This document shows positions 35,425 to 45,973 of a stretch of 64,000 nt of DNA, piece after piece. Under the pieces are notes generated by a model, which was given only the letters and a program-made list of their open reading frames with translations, ran no database searches and was not told the origin of the DNA. This DNA comes from Cylicocyclus nassatus. Taxonomy: Eukaryota; Nematoda; Chromadorea; Rhabditida; Strongylidae. Location of the stretch: NCBI GenBank assembly GCA_958299035.1, contig CATQJL010000305.1, positions 64,623,618-64,687,617 on the forward strand, written 5' to 3'. The translations under genes and the position numbers were made by a program. The first letter of the stretch is position 1, and every line of letters begins with the position of its first letter.

Positions 35425-36929
35425 ATCAGTTTTTAGAATTATCCTTACTTTTATCGATTTTATGTTTTTTTTGTGCAAAGTTTGAGCTACGGGGCTGGGG
35501 GGTTGGTGAGGAAGGTAGGTGAGCATACTGATTACTCACGCAGCGGGAATAGGGAATGTAGAAGTGGGCACAGGCAAAGGTGTACAGAGATAGAAATGGA
35601 ACCTTTATCGTTTTTGACAGGGCGAGGCGGAGCCGGGTAAGCCAGCTAGTTTATTTAATAAAAACCTCGGCTTTTTAATTACGTTTACTCACTCAGAAGT
35701 ACCGATAATTCAAAAAGCAGCTTTTTCAAAACAAATTAAACTTGGTTGTGTTGCATAAATAATGTTTGATAAGAACCATGTTTTAGTTTGCAGAAATTTC
35801 AACAGCCTTCATGTATTTGCTGCAGTTGCGTGTTTATGACTTTGCCAAAAATCGAGGCCTTCAAAGAATTAATTTTTTGAAGCTAAAAACAGCACATTAG
35901 GAGAACACAAAAATATTGACTTGTAGTCCGAGATTTGCTCTATTTGATCTACACTTAAACCTTTCCAAAACTTTGAAATGGAATTTTTAAAAATTAGCTA
36001 AACTTTGAGCACATGATTTTGACGGGTAAAGAATTTTGGCAGCTATCAAAAAAAAGCATATAAGATTTTGGTTCGGGAATGTGTCCACATGAAAGATAAG
36101 AAAAAGCTGCATCGAGCTTGTTGAAACTTATTCAGAACTTTATTGTGCTTGGGTTTATAGTGGTTTGATAAGACGGACAAAACTTTTGGGACAACCTAAT
36201 ATGTGTGAATGTGGTCAACTCTTGAAGAAATTTTTTCAAGCAAAAATAGTTCCAGTACCAACCAACTGTCATTTTTATACGCAAAGCCTACGAGTTATTT
36301 TGTAATTTTGGAATCTACAAGACATTTGTGGCACGGTCGTGTCCTCGTCGTTGCAAACTGATTTTTTTGTGGTCCTTAAGGATTCAACCTACGAATTTCA
36401 GGCTACTTATCCACTACTCATTGACCTATGGTTGTTTATAACTACGAACAGCTTCACGCCATATTTGAAAGGCATTTGGTGCTTTTCGATTTCCAAAGGA
36501 ATAGTATGATGTTTTATGCCATCGTAACTAATGTTGTGGTGCTTTTTACTTTCTACATCATGAAAACGACGCGCCTCGATCTACTAAAAATGAATCGCAT
36601 GCTGATGTGTTGTAATATTTTGTTCCCAGCTATTATGTGCAATTCAGTATGCTTGCTACTTGTAACCTACATCGATTTCCGTATCCGATAATCGCTAATT
36701 TGGGGCCTATGAGATTCGGTGTGGGAATAACAATACTGCTTTGTGCAATATCTATCTGGTCTGCAGTACTGAGTGCTTTGTATATAGTCTATTCAATCAC
36801 TGTAAACTACATAACAGTATTTCACTTCTCAGTTCTAAGCAAATCACTTTTGATTCTGTCCAGGTTGCTGCTGTAGTCGTCCCTTTCTTACTATTGATCA
36901 TTGTTAGCATAATATTGCCGTATCGACTA

Positions 36930-39900
36930 TCCTAATTTCACGCGTACAAGGCGCACCCTTTTTGCTTTATTCGCGCACAGACCAAAGCATGTCGCGCGGT
37001 TGATGCGCGGCGGTTGCCACACTTGAGCATGATAGTTGGCCGCTAGTCGCTCGATTGTGAAATATCCGCACATCCTGCTCCTGCGCGTCCCCACTTCTTT
37101 CCTTAATTGAAATTTGAGCAGCTCGAAGTTTTACTACTGCGTTTTTACTTCTACAAGCTGCACTTTATGGTGAGTTATCATGTTGTTAGAGCTTAACTCG
37201 CCGTGTTTATCAAAACCAATTGTTTTGCAGACAGCTATGTGCAGCATAAAGACACTTGGCATGAATTGGCCACGGCAATGGAAGCCCTGGAATGCGACAC
37301 GGACGAAAGACGAAATCGAAATCAAAGACAACCCCGGAGGCAATTCATTTCCATGCTTTGTTCAATACAAAGATCAGGTAAGCAGCTTGAAATAGTTTAC
37401 TTTTCATCTGTTACATTGCTTACAATCTTATTTGCGAGATCTGCGCACTTCATTGCCAATTTTTCCACTGAGCCATTTCATTGGTGGTCTTCTGTAGGGA
37501 ATGTTTTGATGGAATAAAATTATGATGTGTTGCTACGAGGTCTCCATGAGCGTGCTATTTCTGCGTGAACATGTGCAAGGTGTTTTGATGTTGGACTTCG
37601 AGCGCTCATGCGCTTTCCAACTAGCTTTTCTCTTTTGAAGCTCATTAATCTTATCAAAAATACAATACTTTACATCCTTCTCCACTTTAAGTCAGACGAA
37701 ATTACTGTGCTGGATTCAGTAGTGTTTTTTTCATTCAAGAACAGTGTAATCCGTAAAAACTTTTAGCGCAAAGTCATTTTCCAAGATCACAGGCCACTCA
37801 TGGTACAAGATAGCGGTCTGATAATAAATGTTGGAAGACAGTCTTTTCTCCTCTCGGTTCCATTCCCGTGTATGAGTCACATAGTTCAAATGAAGAAATG
37901 CATTGCGATGTTCGGGCAAGCGATCAAATGCAGACTTTGCGTTGCCAATTTGCGATATTCCGTTAACTTTTGCTTTACAGAGTAAATTATCATTTGTGCA
38001 CTTTCCATACGTTTTATAGGTTGCAAATCTCAACTAAAAAGGCCGAGAACATCAAAAATGTTCTCTATCTCACAAGAAAGCGAAGCCTAAAGTTTTTTAT
38101 CTAGATAAGTACGTTTCCAACCACTCTTACAACGGATAGTTCTAGCAAACTAAAGTGCTTTCACTTCAGAGCGGTCTATGGTTACATTACCTCAACGAAC
38201 AGCTAAGAAAACAGAATATGCGGCATTGCATTGTTGAATGAGATGATGGCGACAGATTGGAGCGCTATGTTTCCTTACTGATTGAAATGAAATGTCAGAG
38301 TACGTAAAGGTTTGACTTCAAACTATCCTGAGTTCTGAGTTCATGAATGTCAGGTTTTCGTGGTTGTGCTATAATCGAAAAACGATGCCATAAGCGTGTC
38401 GAACTTCTCCTCTACAGAAGCTGAATAGATGCTTCATACGATCTTAGCTCTAGGTTGGCGGAGTCTCGCACGGAAACCATGAACAGGTGCGCCGCTTTTC
38501 CAGCGTGCTATCGTATTGGCGCGAAATTCAAGGACGGCGAGAGTTAGAAAATATTACAGCTCTTAATTCGCGTGTGAGAGAAGTCCAGTTGTGATGCAGC
38601 TAAAAAGAAGAAGCTACACAGCATCTTTCAAAACGAAGGTTGTCGCATACTCGGAGGAGGTCAACACACATACTGGCAGAAAGAATGGGAATCGAAATGC
38701 TGCGAAATTATATGGAGTGAATGAATCCCAAGTGAGGAAATGGAAGGCAAACATAGATGCGCTACGAGCAACCGATGGTTGCAAAGGCGCATTGCGCTCT
38801 GCTCAGCCAAAGTGGCCAGATCTTGAAGAATCTCTCAGAAAATGGGTGATTGAACAGCGTAAAAAGAAGCGCAAGGTATCGACTATTCAAATCCGTTTGG
38901 AAGCAAAACGCATGGCCGCAGCTATGGATATCATGAACTTTAAAGCCGGCAGCGGATGGTGTAACAGATTTATGCAACGCGCAGGATTATCGGTAGGAGC
39001 CACCACATCAATAGGCCAGCATCCTCCTGAAAACGCAATAGATCTCATGGATAGGTTTCGCACTTATTTGAAGCTGAGACTGCCACAATTCTTCTCAAGG
39101 ACATCGGGAACATGGACGAGGTTCCAGTCACTTTTGACATGCCTGGTAAGTATACAGTGGACAAAAAAGGAGCACAAGACATCACTATAACGATAAGATT
39201 AAGACAGGTAAGATTTAGCCAGTTTATACATTCCTAATCAGTTAGTTTAGGAGGAGAAAAAACCGACTTTACGGTCGTCCTTGGTGTGACTGCTGATGGC
39301 AGATTCTGTCCACCAAAGGTGATATTCAAGAGGAAGACAATCTCCAAGGATACGCCACCCGGTTAGCGCTGCATGTGGGTCTCAAAATCCACTTATTCTT
39401 CATATGAATTTCAGAAGTTGTCGTAAAAGCGAACTGTTGGGGATGGATGAATGAGGTCCTCATGACTGATTGGATTGAAACATGTTGGATGGCGCGGAAA
39501 GATCCTGCAACTTCCCCAGAGCAAGCCGTACCTGTTCTTGATTCGGCTCGATGCCATTTGACTTTGAAAGCCAAAGAAGCTTTACGAAGAAGAACGAAGA
39601 TCGTTGTGATACCAGGAGGGCTCACAAAAAATCTCTAGCCGCTAGATGTATCTGTAAACAAATTCTTCAAAAGCAAACTCAGAAAGAAATGGGAGGAGTG
39701 GATGATCGATGAGAGCAGGCATACATACACTAAACAAGGACACATGAGACATGCAACGTACGCAGAAGTGTGCTCTTGAGTACTGGCAAGTATTCAAGAA
39801 ATTAGTTCCAATGCGTTCAAAATGGCTTCAGATGAGCCTTCGGAGAAAGCGAACATGATGACGAAGTAGGAGAAGGCGAACTTGATTATGAATTAGGAGT

Positions 39901-40390
39901 AAGTGAGCTCGAGGACGAAGGAGGAGAAAGCAAACTAGATTACGAAGGAGGAGAGAATGTACTTGATGGCAGAGTAGGAGATCACCTGAGCGATGCGGAA
40001 TCCATGTGATCCTTTCAACGCTTTTTATAAATTCATCACCCTACAAAACCTTTCATTTTGCCATTTGTCATCCGTTTGTCAAGTTGGCTCCGATCTCTTC
40101 GCTTTGACTTTTTGTTACGTTACGTTTGTTTTTGTTACGTTCCATTGTCGTGATATTTTGCATTTCGAAGTGAGAACGCAGTAGTAAAACTCCGAGCTGA
40201 TCAAATTTCAAACAGGGAAGGAAGTGGGGATGCGCAGGAGCATGATGTGCGGATATTTCACAGTCGAGCGACTAGCGGCCAACTATCATGCTCAAGTGTG
40301 GCAACCGCCGCGCATCAACCGCGCGACATGCTTTGTTCTGTGCGCGAATAAAGCAAAAAGGGTACGCCTTGTATACGCGTGAAATTAGGG
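36930..40390. mobile_element. Pogo/Tigger-type transposon, 3.46 kb
   Basis: Long terminal inverted repeats of ~210 bp (36930-37142 and 40179-40390), both with CCTAATTTCACGCGTA at the outer end, flanked by TA (36928-36929 and 40391-40392). It carries a transposase on the + strand (38591-39950). A 147-nt exon-like block at 37231-37377 with good splice signals lies upstream of it and has no recognised function. It sits inside a chemoreceptor exon. Confidence 0.9.
38591..40008 (+). pseudogene. Pogo-type DDE transposase, disabled
   Basis: A cut-and-paste transposase of the pogo/Tigger group. The N-terminal HTH reads KRRSYTASFKTKVVAYSEE then NRNAAKLYGVNESQVRKW, followed by a CENP-B-like second HTH (SGWCNRFMQRAGLS). 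A frame slip at about 39075 is followed by NMDEVPVTFDMPGKYTVDKK (first catalytic Asp). Probable introns are 39210-39251 and about 39362-39414. The second Asp is in PVLDSARCHL. The third is in PLDVSVNKFF, but a TAG stop replaces the usual Gln two residues upstream (GGLTKNL*PLD). A further in-frame stop lies near 39777. The C-terminal 39840-40008 holds acidic repeats such as GEGELDYELGVSELEDE in another frame. So the element moved once but this copy is dead. Confidence 0.9.
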
Positions 40391-40562
40391 TACTGTCCGA
40401 TTCAACAGTCACAAATGTGATAGGTCGTGATAGTGCACGATACTTTATGCAATTTTCTGCCCTATTGATTCATTTTACATGGCCTGGTGTTGAGATAGCT
40501 GCAGTCGTAGTTTTCGTGCTATATTTTAGTGCAGACATGGCATGTGCCGTGATGATTATGAG

Positions 40563-40721
40563 GTCAGTGAGCTATCTTAATTACTGTATTACAGTCAGAT
40601 TTAACTGCTATTCAAATCAATGCTTTGGGTGTACCTTGAGAAGCATTTACTTTCTGCAAGTATCTCGAGTGTATCGGATATAATTGTTTCACATTGAAGG
40701 GAAACATAGCAGCATCACTTA
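40563..40721. other. Intron or decayed part of chemoreceptor locus
   Basis: It follows the donor at 40562. No continuing exon is clear before the PIF/Harbinger-like element. Confidence 0.3.
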
Positions 40722-41408
40722 GGGCCGCATGCACTAACCTCCCCGCGGGGAGGGGATCTCAGCTTAAAAGAAAGCTTTATATTTTGAATCTCCAGATACC
40801 TGGATTTCACGTTGTGTACCTATCCGTAAGTATTCCTACTACCCTTCACTATGGCTGTACGAACCGCATTTTCCAGCTTCTGTATGATCCCTGATGATCC
40901 CCGGCGCTTCTCTTCAAAGTCATTTTTCTTTCTCCGAAGTTAACGAAAACCTTCCAAGGTTGTGCAGATTATCTAACCCGACTGTGCTAAGCATGTTGCT
41001 GATAAGAACAAATGATGTTTTGAATCATGAAATTTTCGATGATCCACAGGTCGAAATTTGAGGTTTACCGAAAAATTCGACTTTTCAAGCACTCATTTGT
41101 TCTCATCAGCAACATGCTTAGCACTGTTGTGTTAGATGTTCAGTCAACTTTGGAAGGCTTTCGTTGACTTCGGAGAAAGAAAAATGACTTTGAAGAAGAG
41201 CGCCGGGGATCATCAGGGATCATACAAAAGCTGGAAAATGTGGTTTGAACAGCTTCTCGCTCCTGTTCAACATGTTCATAGTGAGGGGTAGTAGGAATAC
41301 TTACGGATAGGTACACAACGTGAAATCCAGGTATCTGGAGTTTCGAAATATAAAGCTTTCTTTTAAGCTGCGATCCCCTCCTCGCGGGGAGGTTAGTGCA
41401 TGCGGCCC
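40722..41408. mobile_element. PIF/Harbinger-like foldback MITE
   Basis: Flanked by TTA (40719-40721 and 41409-41411), the 3-bp duplication typical of PIF/Harbinger. The terminal repeat GGGCCGCATGCACTAACCTC opens a nearly complete palindrome of ~330-bp arms meeting near 41060. Mirror blocks include ACCTATCCGTAAGTATTCCT and CATGTTGCTGATAAGAACAA. No coding sequence. Confidence 0.82.
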
Positions 41409-41411
41409 TTA

Positions 41412-42015
41412 GTGTCGCGTCTCGCGATGCAAGGCGCTCTTCAAAGCACGAAGGCCGGCAGTATCGGTTACCGCGCTATCCGGCGATGATTACGGTAGCC
41501 GAGACCAGTGTTGTCACAGTCGCCTCCGGATCTCCCTCTTGTTGGCTCGTTGCCAGCCAGGCGGCTAGATGTAGCGGCTGGAGGGGACGAGCCGTCGTTT
41601 GCAATCTGGCGTTGCGCGGTGGATTTGTTGCGCGAGCCCTCAAGAACCACATTGAGAGTTACTTAGAGAGCGCATCAGTAGCATAGGACGGGCCCTCGTC
41701 CCATGTTTGTCATTAAGTAGTAGTAGTAGTAGCTTGCTTTATTGTTTTATTTCTTTCACGTTGACGACCATTTTTTGTTGCCTCTCCCGTGGACGAGCCA
41801 TTTCCCTGCATTTTCATGCCTGGCTGCATATACGTAAGCATGCGTGTATGAGTGAATAACGAAATACAAGTGGGTGGGGCAGCTCCGTTCTCTTTTGGCA
41901 AGCCACGCCCACTCGGTTTCAAGAACTCATGCGATCCAGCATTTTTAAAAAGTGGGCAGAGCCTGCCAAAAGGGGCGAAGCCCATGAAACCCCTTAGCTT
42001 GAATGAAGTGATTAT
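41412..42015. other. GC-rich stretch and TAG microsatellite
   Basis: 41412-41690 is GC-rich and has an open + frame with no family match; it could be a decayed retroelement 3' end. It is followed by a (TAG)n tract at 41717-41732. 41740-42015 is unremarkable. Confidence 0.4.
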
Positions 42016-42030
42016 ATGAACACAAATTAG

Positions 42031-42303
42031 GATAAGGAATAAAGGATTCGGCGTCTTCAATACCCTCTGCGGATGTGCGCCGAACGCACACTACTTCATA
42101 ATCGAAGAGGCAATTGTATGCGTGCGAGCCTATTACAGTGACTTGCGGGGGCCAGCCGTTTCCAAGTCAGTGCTTTTATCCTAACAGATTACTCTGGCAA
42201 TTTACCCGCCCCGGAGGGTGGAAGGCTTGATTGGCCCAGGGGCAGGGACCAAACCTGTGTCCGATCTGGTCACAGCGATCATACCACTACGCCACTCGTC
42301 CCC
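42031..42303 (-). mobile_element. tRNA-derived SINE with 15-bp target duplications
   Basis: On the - strand it starts GGGGACGAGTGGCGTAGTGG, matching a tRNA 5' end with the RNA polymerase III A box TGGCGTAGTGG. About 30 nt later comes GGTTTGGTCCC, a slightly decayed B box. A ~200-nt unrelated body follows, ending CCTTTATTCC. The flanks ATGAACACAAATTAG at 42016-42030 and 42304-42318 are identical, the mark of LINE-driven target-primed insertion. There is no poly(A) tail. Confidence 0.88.
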
Positions 42304-42318
42304 ATGAACACAAATTAG

Positions 42319-43740
42319 CGATTACATACCTTGAAATTGGAATTTGAGGTGCCGCGCACCATTGCGCGGCGCTGTCATCACGTGTTAAGTGTAATGTGAT
42401 GTCATAAAAATAATAATTTAGTTTATCTCCCGTCATTTTAGTCGCGTTAGGTACGCACTGGGATAGGTTCATCGTTTATTATAGGGCGAGACTAGCACTC
42501 GGGTTTCTAACTAGGTGCCAAGTCCAACGAGTCGCCGCACTTAAATGAAACTTAATGTTTTGGAATTTTTTGTTTTGAGATTAACATTTTCCTTATGTTT
42601 TCATGTAATTGACTTCATGCCGTTTGTGGTGGGAAATTACTTGTAGCAGGAGTTTTGGTTGAGAAGAGGTTTGTGCCTATGACCAGAAAACAAGCATAGA
42701 GGGAGGTAGCAAAACTTTTATTATACTGTTGGAGACGATAACAAGGTTTGAGGCCAACGAAACAAACTCGAACAACTAGGTATCGATGCTTTGTTTTGAC
42801 ACCAGCGTCAGCGTCGATCGGTACCTGGATTCTACTCGTTAAATTACAGAGAGTTTTACATTTGCAACGAGATGATCAATACTCATTTTTCCAAAGTTTC
42901 TTTGATGAACTGGTCTGTAAATGAGTGCTAATTGCTTAATTTTCAATTTCAAAACTAGTGAACCAGTAATCTCAAAGGTGCTAGTTGCGCTTTCGCCTGG
43001 GGACCCGCTTGGTTTTACGCTACCTGATGATTTTTGAATGCATCTTACGATTCTTTATATGTTAGACCATGTGGCCCACAATACAAGAGTGTGAGGATGA
43101 CTTATTAAAACAAAAGCCCTTGCAAAGCTCTTTTGAATGATATCTAAGAAGTCAACCATGCATCAATCTTACAGTATAAAAGAGAGGGCGCATAAATGAG
43201 GTATAAAATGCTAATGCTAACAAAACTTTATCGTCTGTTCTAATTGGGTTCGGAGAGGAAAATGCCAATGAACGGATGCCCCACTTCGTTTTCAAAAATT
43301 ATATGCCTTTTAAGTTTCGAAATGAAAGCTTTCAAGAGCACATCAATTTTACTCAAAGATGATGTAGGTTAAAGCGTAAATGGTAGCTCTTGATCGGTCT
43401 AAAAATCATGAAAAAGAAAAATCAGTCTTTGAAAAAACAGACTGTGCAGGGACAGATTGATTGGTTGTATCAAGTGCAATTTTCCAATGTACTTCCAGGG
43501 TACTCTTACGTATTCGTGAAAGAAAAAGTGAATTTTATAAGCGAACGTGTCGACTGCATGTCAACATTGTCGTTTCATTGATGCTCTACGGATTTATATT
43601 TTTCTTATGCTTGGCCCTCCTGTTACAACTTGGTCAGTCTGCCTCTTTTTCGGAATGATGTGGGTTACAAATGTGTGAGTTTCGTAATTTTTTTGGCAGT
43701 ACACTATCTTTCCATATTGTTTAAGGGTGCGTTGTTTCGT
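42319..43740. other. Non-coding stretch
   Basis: No gene recognised. Copy 2 of the ACTAGTGAACCARTAATC repeat is at 42952-43000. Hydrophobic short frames at 43560-43660 (SLMLYGFIFFLCLALLLQ) might be a decayed membrane segment related to the chemoreceptor fragments that follow. Confidence 0.4.
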
Positions 43741-44562
43741 GAATGAGTAGAAACGATCAATACAGCGTTTATAATTTCGCTTTTGCATGTGCCTTCATCT
43801 TGGTTGTGCTTCAGAACATTCATTGTTGTTGGCAAATGCAGTCAAAGAGAATTTTGAAAGAAGGCTTCGTATCTAAGGCATTGCAAAGCGCAATCGCAAT
43901 GCTTCAGAAGGAGCCTTTTTTGCGCAAGTTGTTAGGTAAGGGCATCTCATTTTGAAGGTAATGCAAACAACTATCGGCGGAATCGCTTTTAGGATGCAAT
44001 GGGGTAGAAGACTATATGTCGCCAAGGGGGGTGTTCCCACGCGCACATCTGCGACAGGTCACGCAAGCATACATATTACGCGCGGATTACGCGCGGATTT
44101 GTACTTCTGTCCACATGGGGTGGAACTTATTGGCGGCTATAGTCTCCTACCCGGACTCAATGCGTTTATTTAGTGTGCGTAACTTTCCATATGTCTCAGC
44201 AACCAGCCCATTTACTGCCATTTACCTGTTCTACAGTATCACATATCGAGTTCGAAAAAGTGCCAAAGGCAGCGAGTATGCGAAGCAGCGACACTAATGG
44301 GATAGCTTTATACATGATAGGGTAATGTATGCATAGAAGTGTAACTTTTCGGACCTTATTTTGGAGTGTATTTGTGGGTTCCCATCAGTTTTTTCCATTA
44401 TCAACTTGCATTATTTACTTAACTGTCATCCGACCATTCCGAGAAGCGGTGGCTAGAGTGGTTAGGACATGCTTCGTCACAAACAAGATAATACCGGCTA
44501 ACAATAATGTCAGCGTCTTCACCTTCACGCCGATTCAAATGAAGCAGCAGATAAAGATCTAG
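43741..44562 (+). pseudogene. Chemoreceptor-like fragments, C-terminal part
   Basis: 44365-44562 encodes FFPLSTCIIYLTVIRPFREA and a polar tail to a stop, which fits the seventh helix and the RPFR-type motif of nematode serpentine receptors. Upstream, 44130-44280 gives SATSPFTAIYLFYSITYRVR, a possible fifth helix plus loop, and 43755-43940 gives a hydrophobic stretch followed by a basic loop. These lie in different frames and I could not connect them with convincing introns. It may be the 3' end of the gene broken by pogo, or a second receptor. Confidence 0.45.
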
Positions 44563-45095
44563 AGTTATATTGTTGTTTCATTCTGTATCATAGCAGCACA
44601 ACTTCAATCTATTAGCCTAATTGCATGGCCTCCACCTTGGTAATCATTTTAAGGTCAAATTCAATGTTTGGCCATCAACGGCAGCTGTCCAATGTATTGA
44701 AATTGATGTGACATCTCACAATAGTTGGATATTACCAAAATAAATTTTTATAAAACCAACGAATTATTAGTGCAAAGCATCTGCATGTGTTGAAAGAGTC
44801 TTCAAGGGAAAGTGCATCATCTTATTCATAGATACTTTCTTCTGTACGCTTGTCTGTGCGTACTTTTCCAGAAGGAATTCAGCTGTTTTTAGGGCTAAAA
44901 CTTTGCACATTCAAACTGCACGTGATTTGTGGAAAAACTGCCGGCGGCCGCCGAAGTTAGGCGACGGCAGAAGATAGGCGGCGAAGTTGGGCGGTGGCCG
45001 TCTAATGCATGCGGCAAACCACCTAACTTAGCCGAACTATGGGTATACGGTAGGTATGCCGTGAGTAGTTAGTCTTCACGAATTTTTTCTAACGA
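44563..45095. other. Non-coding stretch
   Basis: No gene recognised. 44940-45010 is a GGCGGC/GCGACGG-rich patch with repeated GAAGTT(A/G)GGCG steps. Confidence 0.4.
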
Positions 45096-45103
45096 GGAAA
45101 GGA

Positions 45104-45965
45104 CAGGGCTCGGCACGCATTGATTTGGAGCATTTGTGGAAACGAAGTCCCCCATGACTTCGCGAAAATTTACGAAGTTTGTCTTGACGTAAAAATCGGT
45201 AGGGAAACCCTTATCCAATCAAAATAACAATAAAAGACGAAAAAAGTGCATTTTGAGGTATTTAACATAACAAAAAAGCAAAAGGGAAACATTTCGAGTT
45301 GATTAAAGGCTCTGTCACTTGGTATAATACCATTTTAATGCTAAGAATGTCGAAAACCTCCTAGGCCAACCAAATCTGTGGCCCTAACGATCTAGCGATG
45401 CATTTTTCGCCACATATTGCAAAGGACACCGCATGTGATTGGAGCGCGATATCTATCAACGCTAGATTTACACTATTTTTGACTCAAAAAAGAGGAGAGG
45501 CAATGGTTTGATTCGCTCTCTTCACTATATAAAAGATTTTCGACCGTTCTAATCGTCTAAACCAAAGGTTCAAAGCTTATGTAAACTCTCTGAGATTTAT
45601 GCTCCGAACCAACCCACTTGGCTTGGTGTTGGTCTAGAAACCAACAGATTCGGGAGCGGGTATTAGGACATATAAGTTTTTGAAACTTTTTACATAACAT
45701 AGTTCGGAGTAATATTGTATACACATAGCCCAAATTAGGAGCCATGTGATTGTTTGTTCGCTGTAAACACGCCATTTGTTTGTTTGAGTCTTGCGTTTGA
45801 ATTTTCGCGCGCGTGCAAAAGAACACGTTCAACTTGTGAAACCTGACATGTTCGTTGTTTCTTTTTCGGCGCTTCCCCTAGGACATTATAAAAACGATAT
45901 CCCCGTTGCTCCTAACTTTAAAAACGAAGTCCAGTTTGACCCCAGACCATCTGTGCCGGGCCCTG
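45104..45965. mobile_element. hAT MITE copy 1
   Basis: The ends CAGGGCTCGGCAC and GTGCCGGGCCCTG are flanked by GGAAAGGA (45096-45103) and GGGAAGGA (45966-45973), an 8-bp duplication with one change. Subterminal AAACGAAGTCC blocks occur at both ends. No transposase. Confidence 0.85.
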
Positions 45966-45973
45966 GGGAAGGA

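Larger units (their letters stand above)
33587..35649 (+). mobile_element. Non-autonomous Helitron 2
   Basis: It starts TCTTATATATAAAGCTGAATG next to the unit B hairpin and ends GGCGGAGCCGGGTAAGCCAG then CTAG|T at 35649. Its start and end match Helitrons at 27145, 18223 and 48654. A TIR element (33971-35424) sits inside. ATCGAT-rich steps recur at 33735-33900. Confidence 0.78.
26818..36199. mobile_element. Mariner-type element split by a Helitron block
   Basis: The left end TTAGGTTGTCCCAAAAGTTT at 26818 and its complement ending at 36199 are flanked by TA (26816-26817 and 36200-36201). Removing the Helitron-bounded block 27145-35649 leaves ~877 bp, a plausible mariner MITE size, and joins A at 27144 to T at 35650, the A/T target a Helitron needs. 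The remaining arms encode no transposase. Confidence 0.75.
36428..40562 (+). pseudogene. Serpentine chemoreceptor-like gene split by pogo
   Basis: The sequence encodes hydrophobic helices typical of nematode serpentine receptors, which detect odorants in sensory cilia. 36428-36680 gives MVVYNYEQLHAIFERHLVLF and two membrane segments. After a ~2-nt frame slip at about 36680 the frame continues PIIANLGPMRFGVGITILLC to about 36810. An exon from 36864 (VAAVVVPFLLLIIVSIILPY) runs into the pogo element at 36930. Deleting the element plus one TA restores frame: RL joins LSDSTVTNVIGRDSARYFMQ and another membrane segment, to a donor at 40562. The class (srh/sri/str-like) is a guess. The frame slip and the insertion argue for a pseudogene, though the slip could be a sequencing error. 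Confidence 0.6.

Noticed and set aside
41396..41686. 96-codon GC-rich + strand frame
   Set aside because: No recognisable domain; could be a decayed retroelement 3' end but there is no motif to support it.
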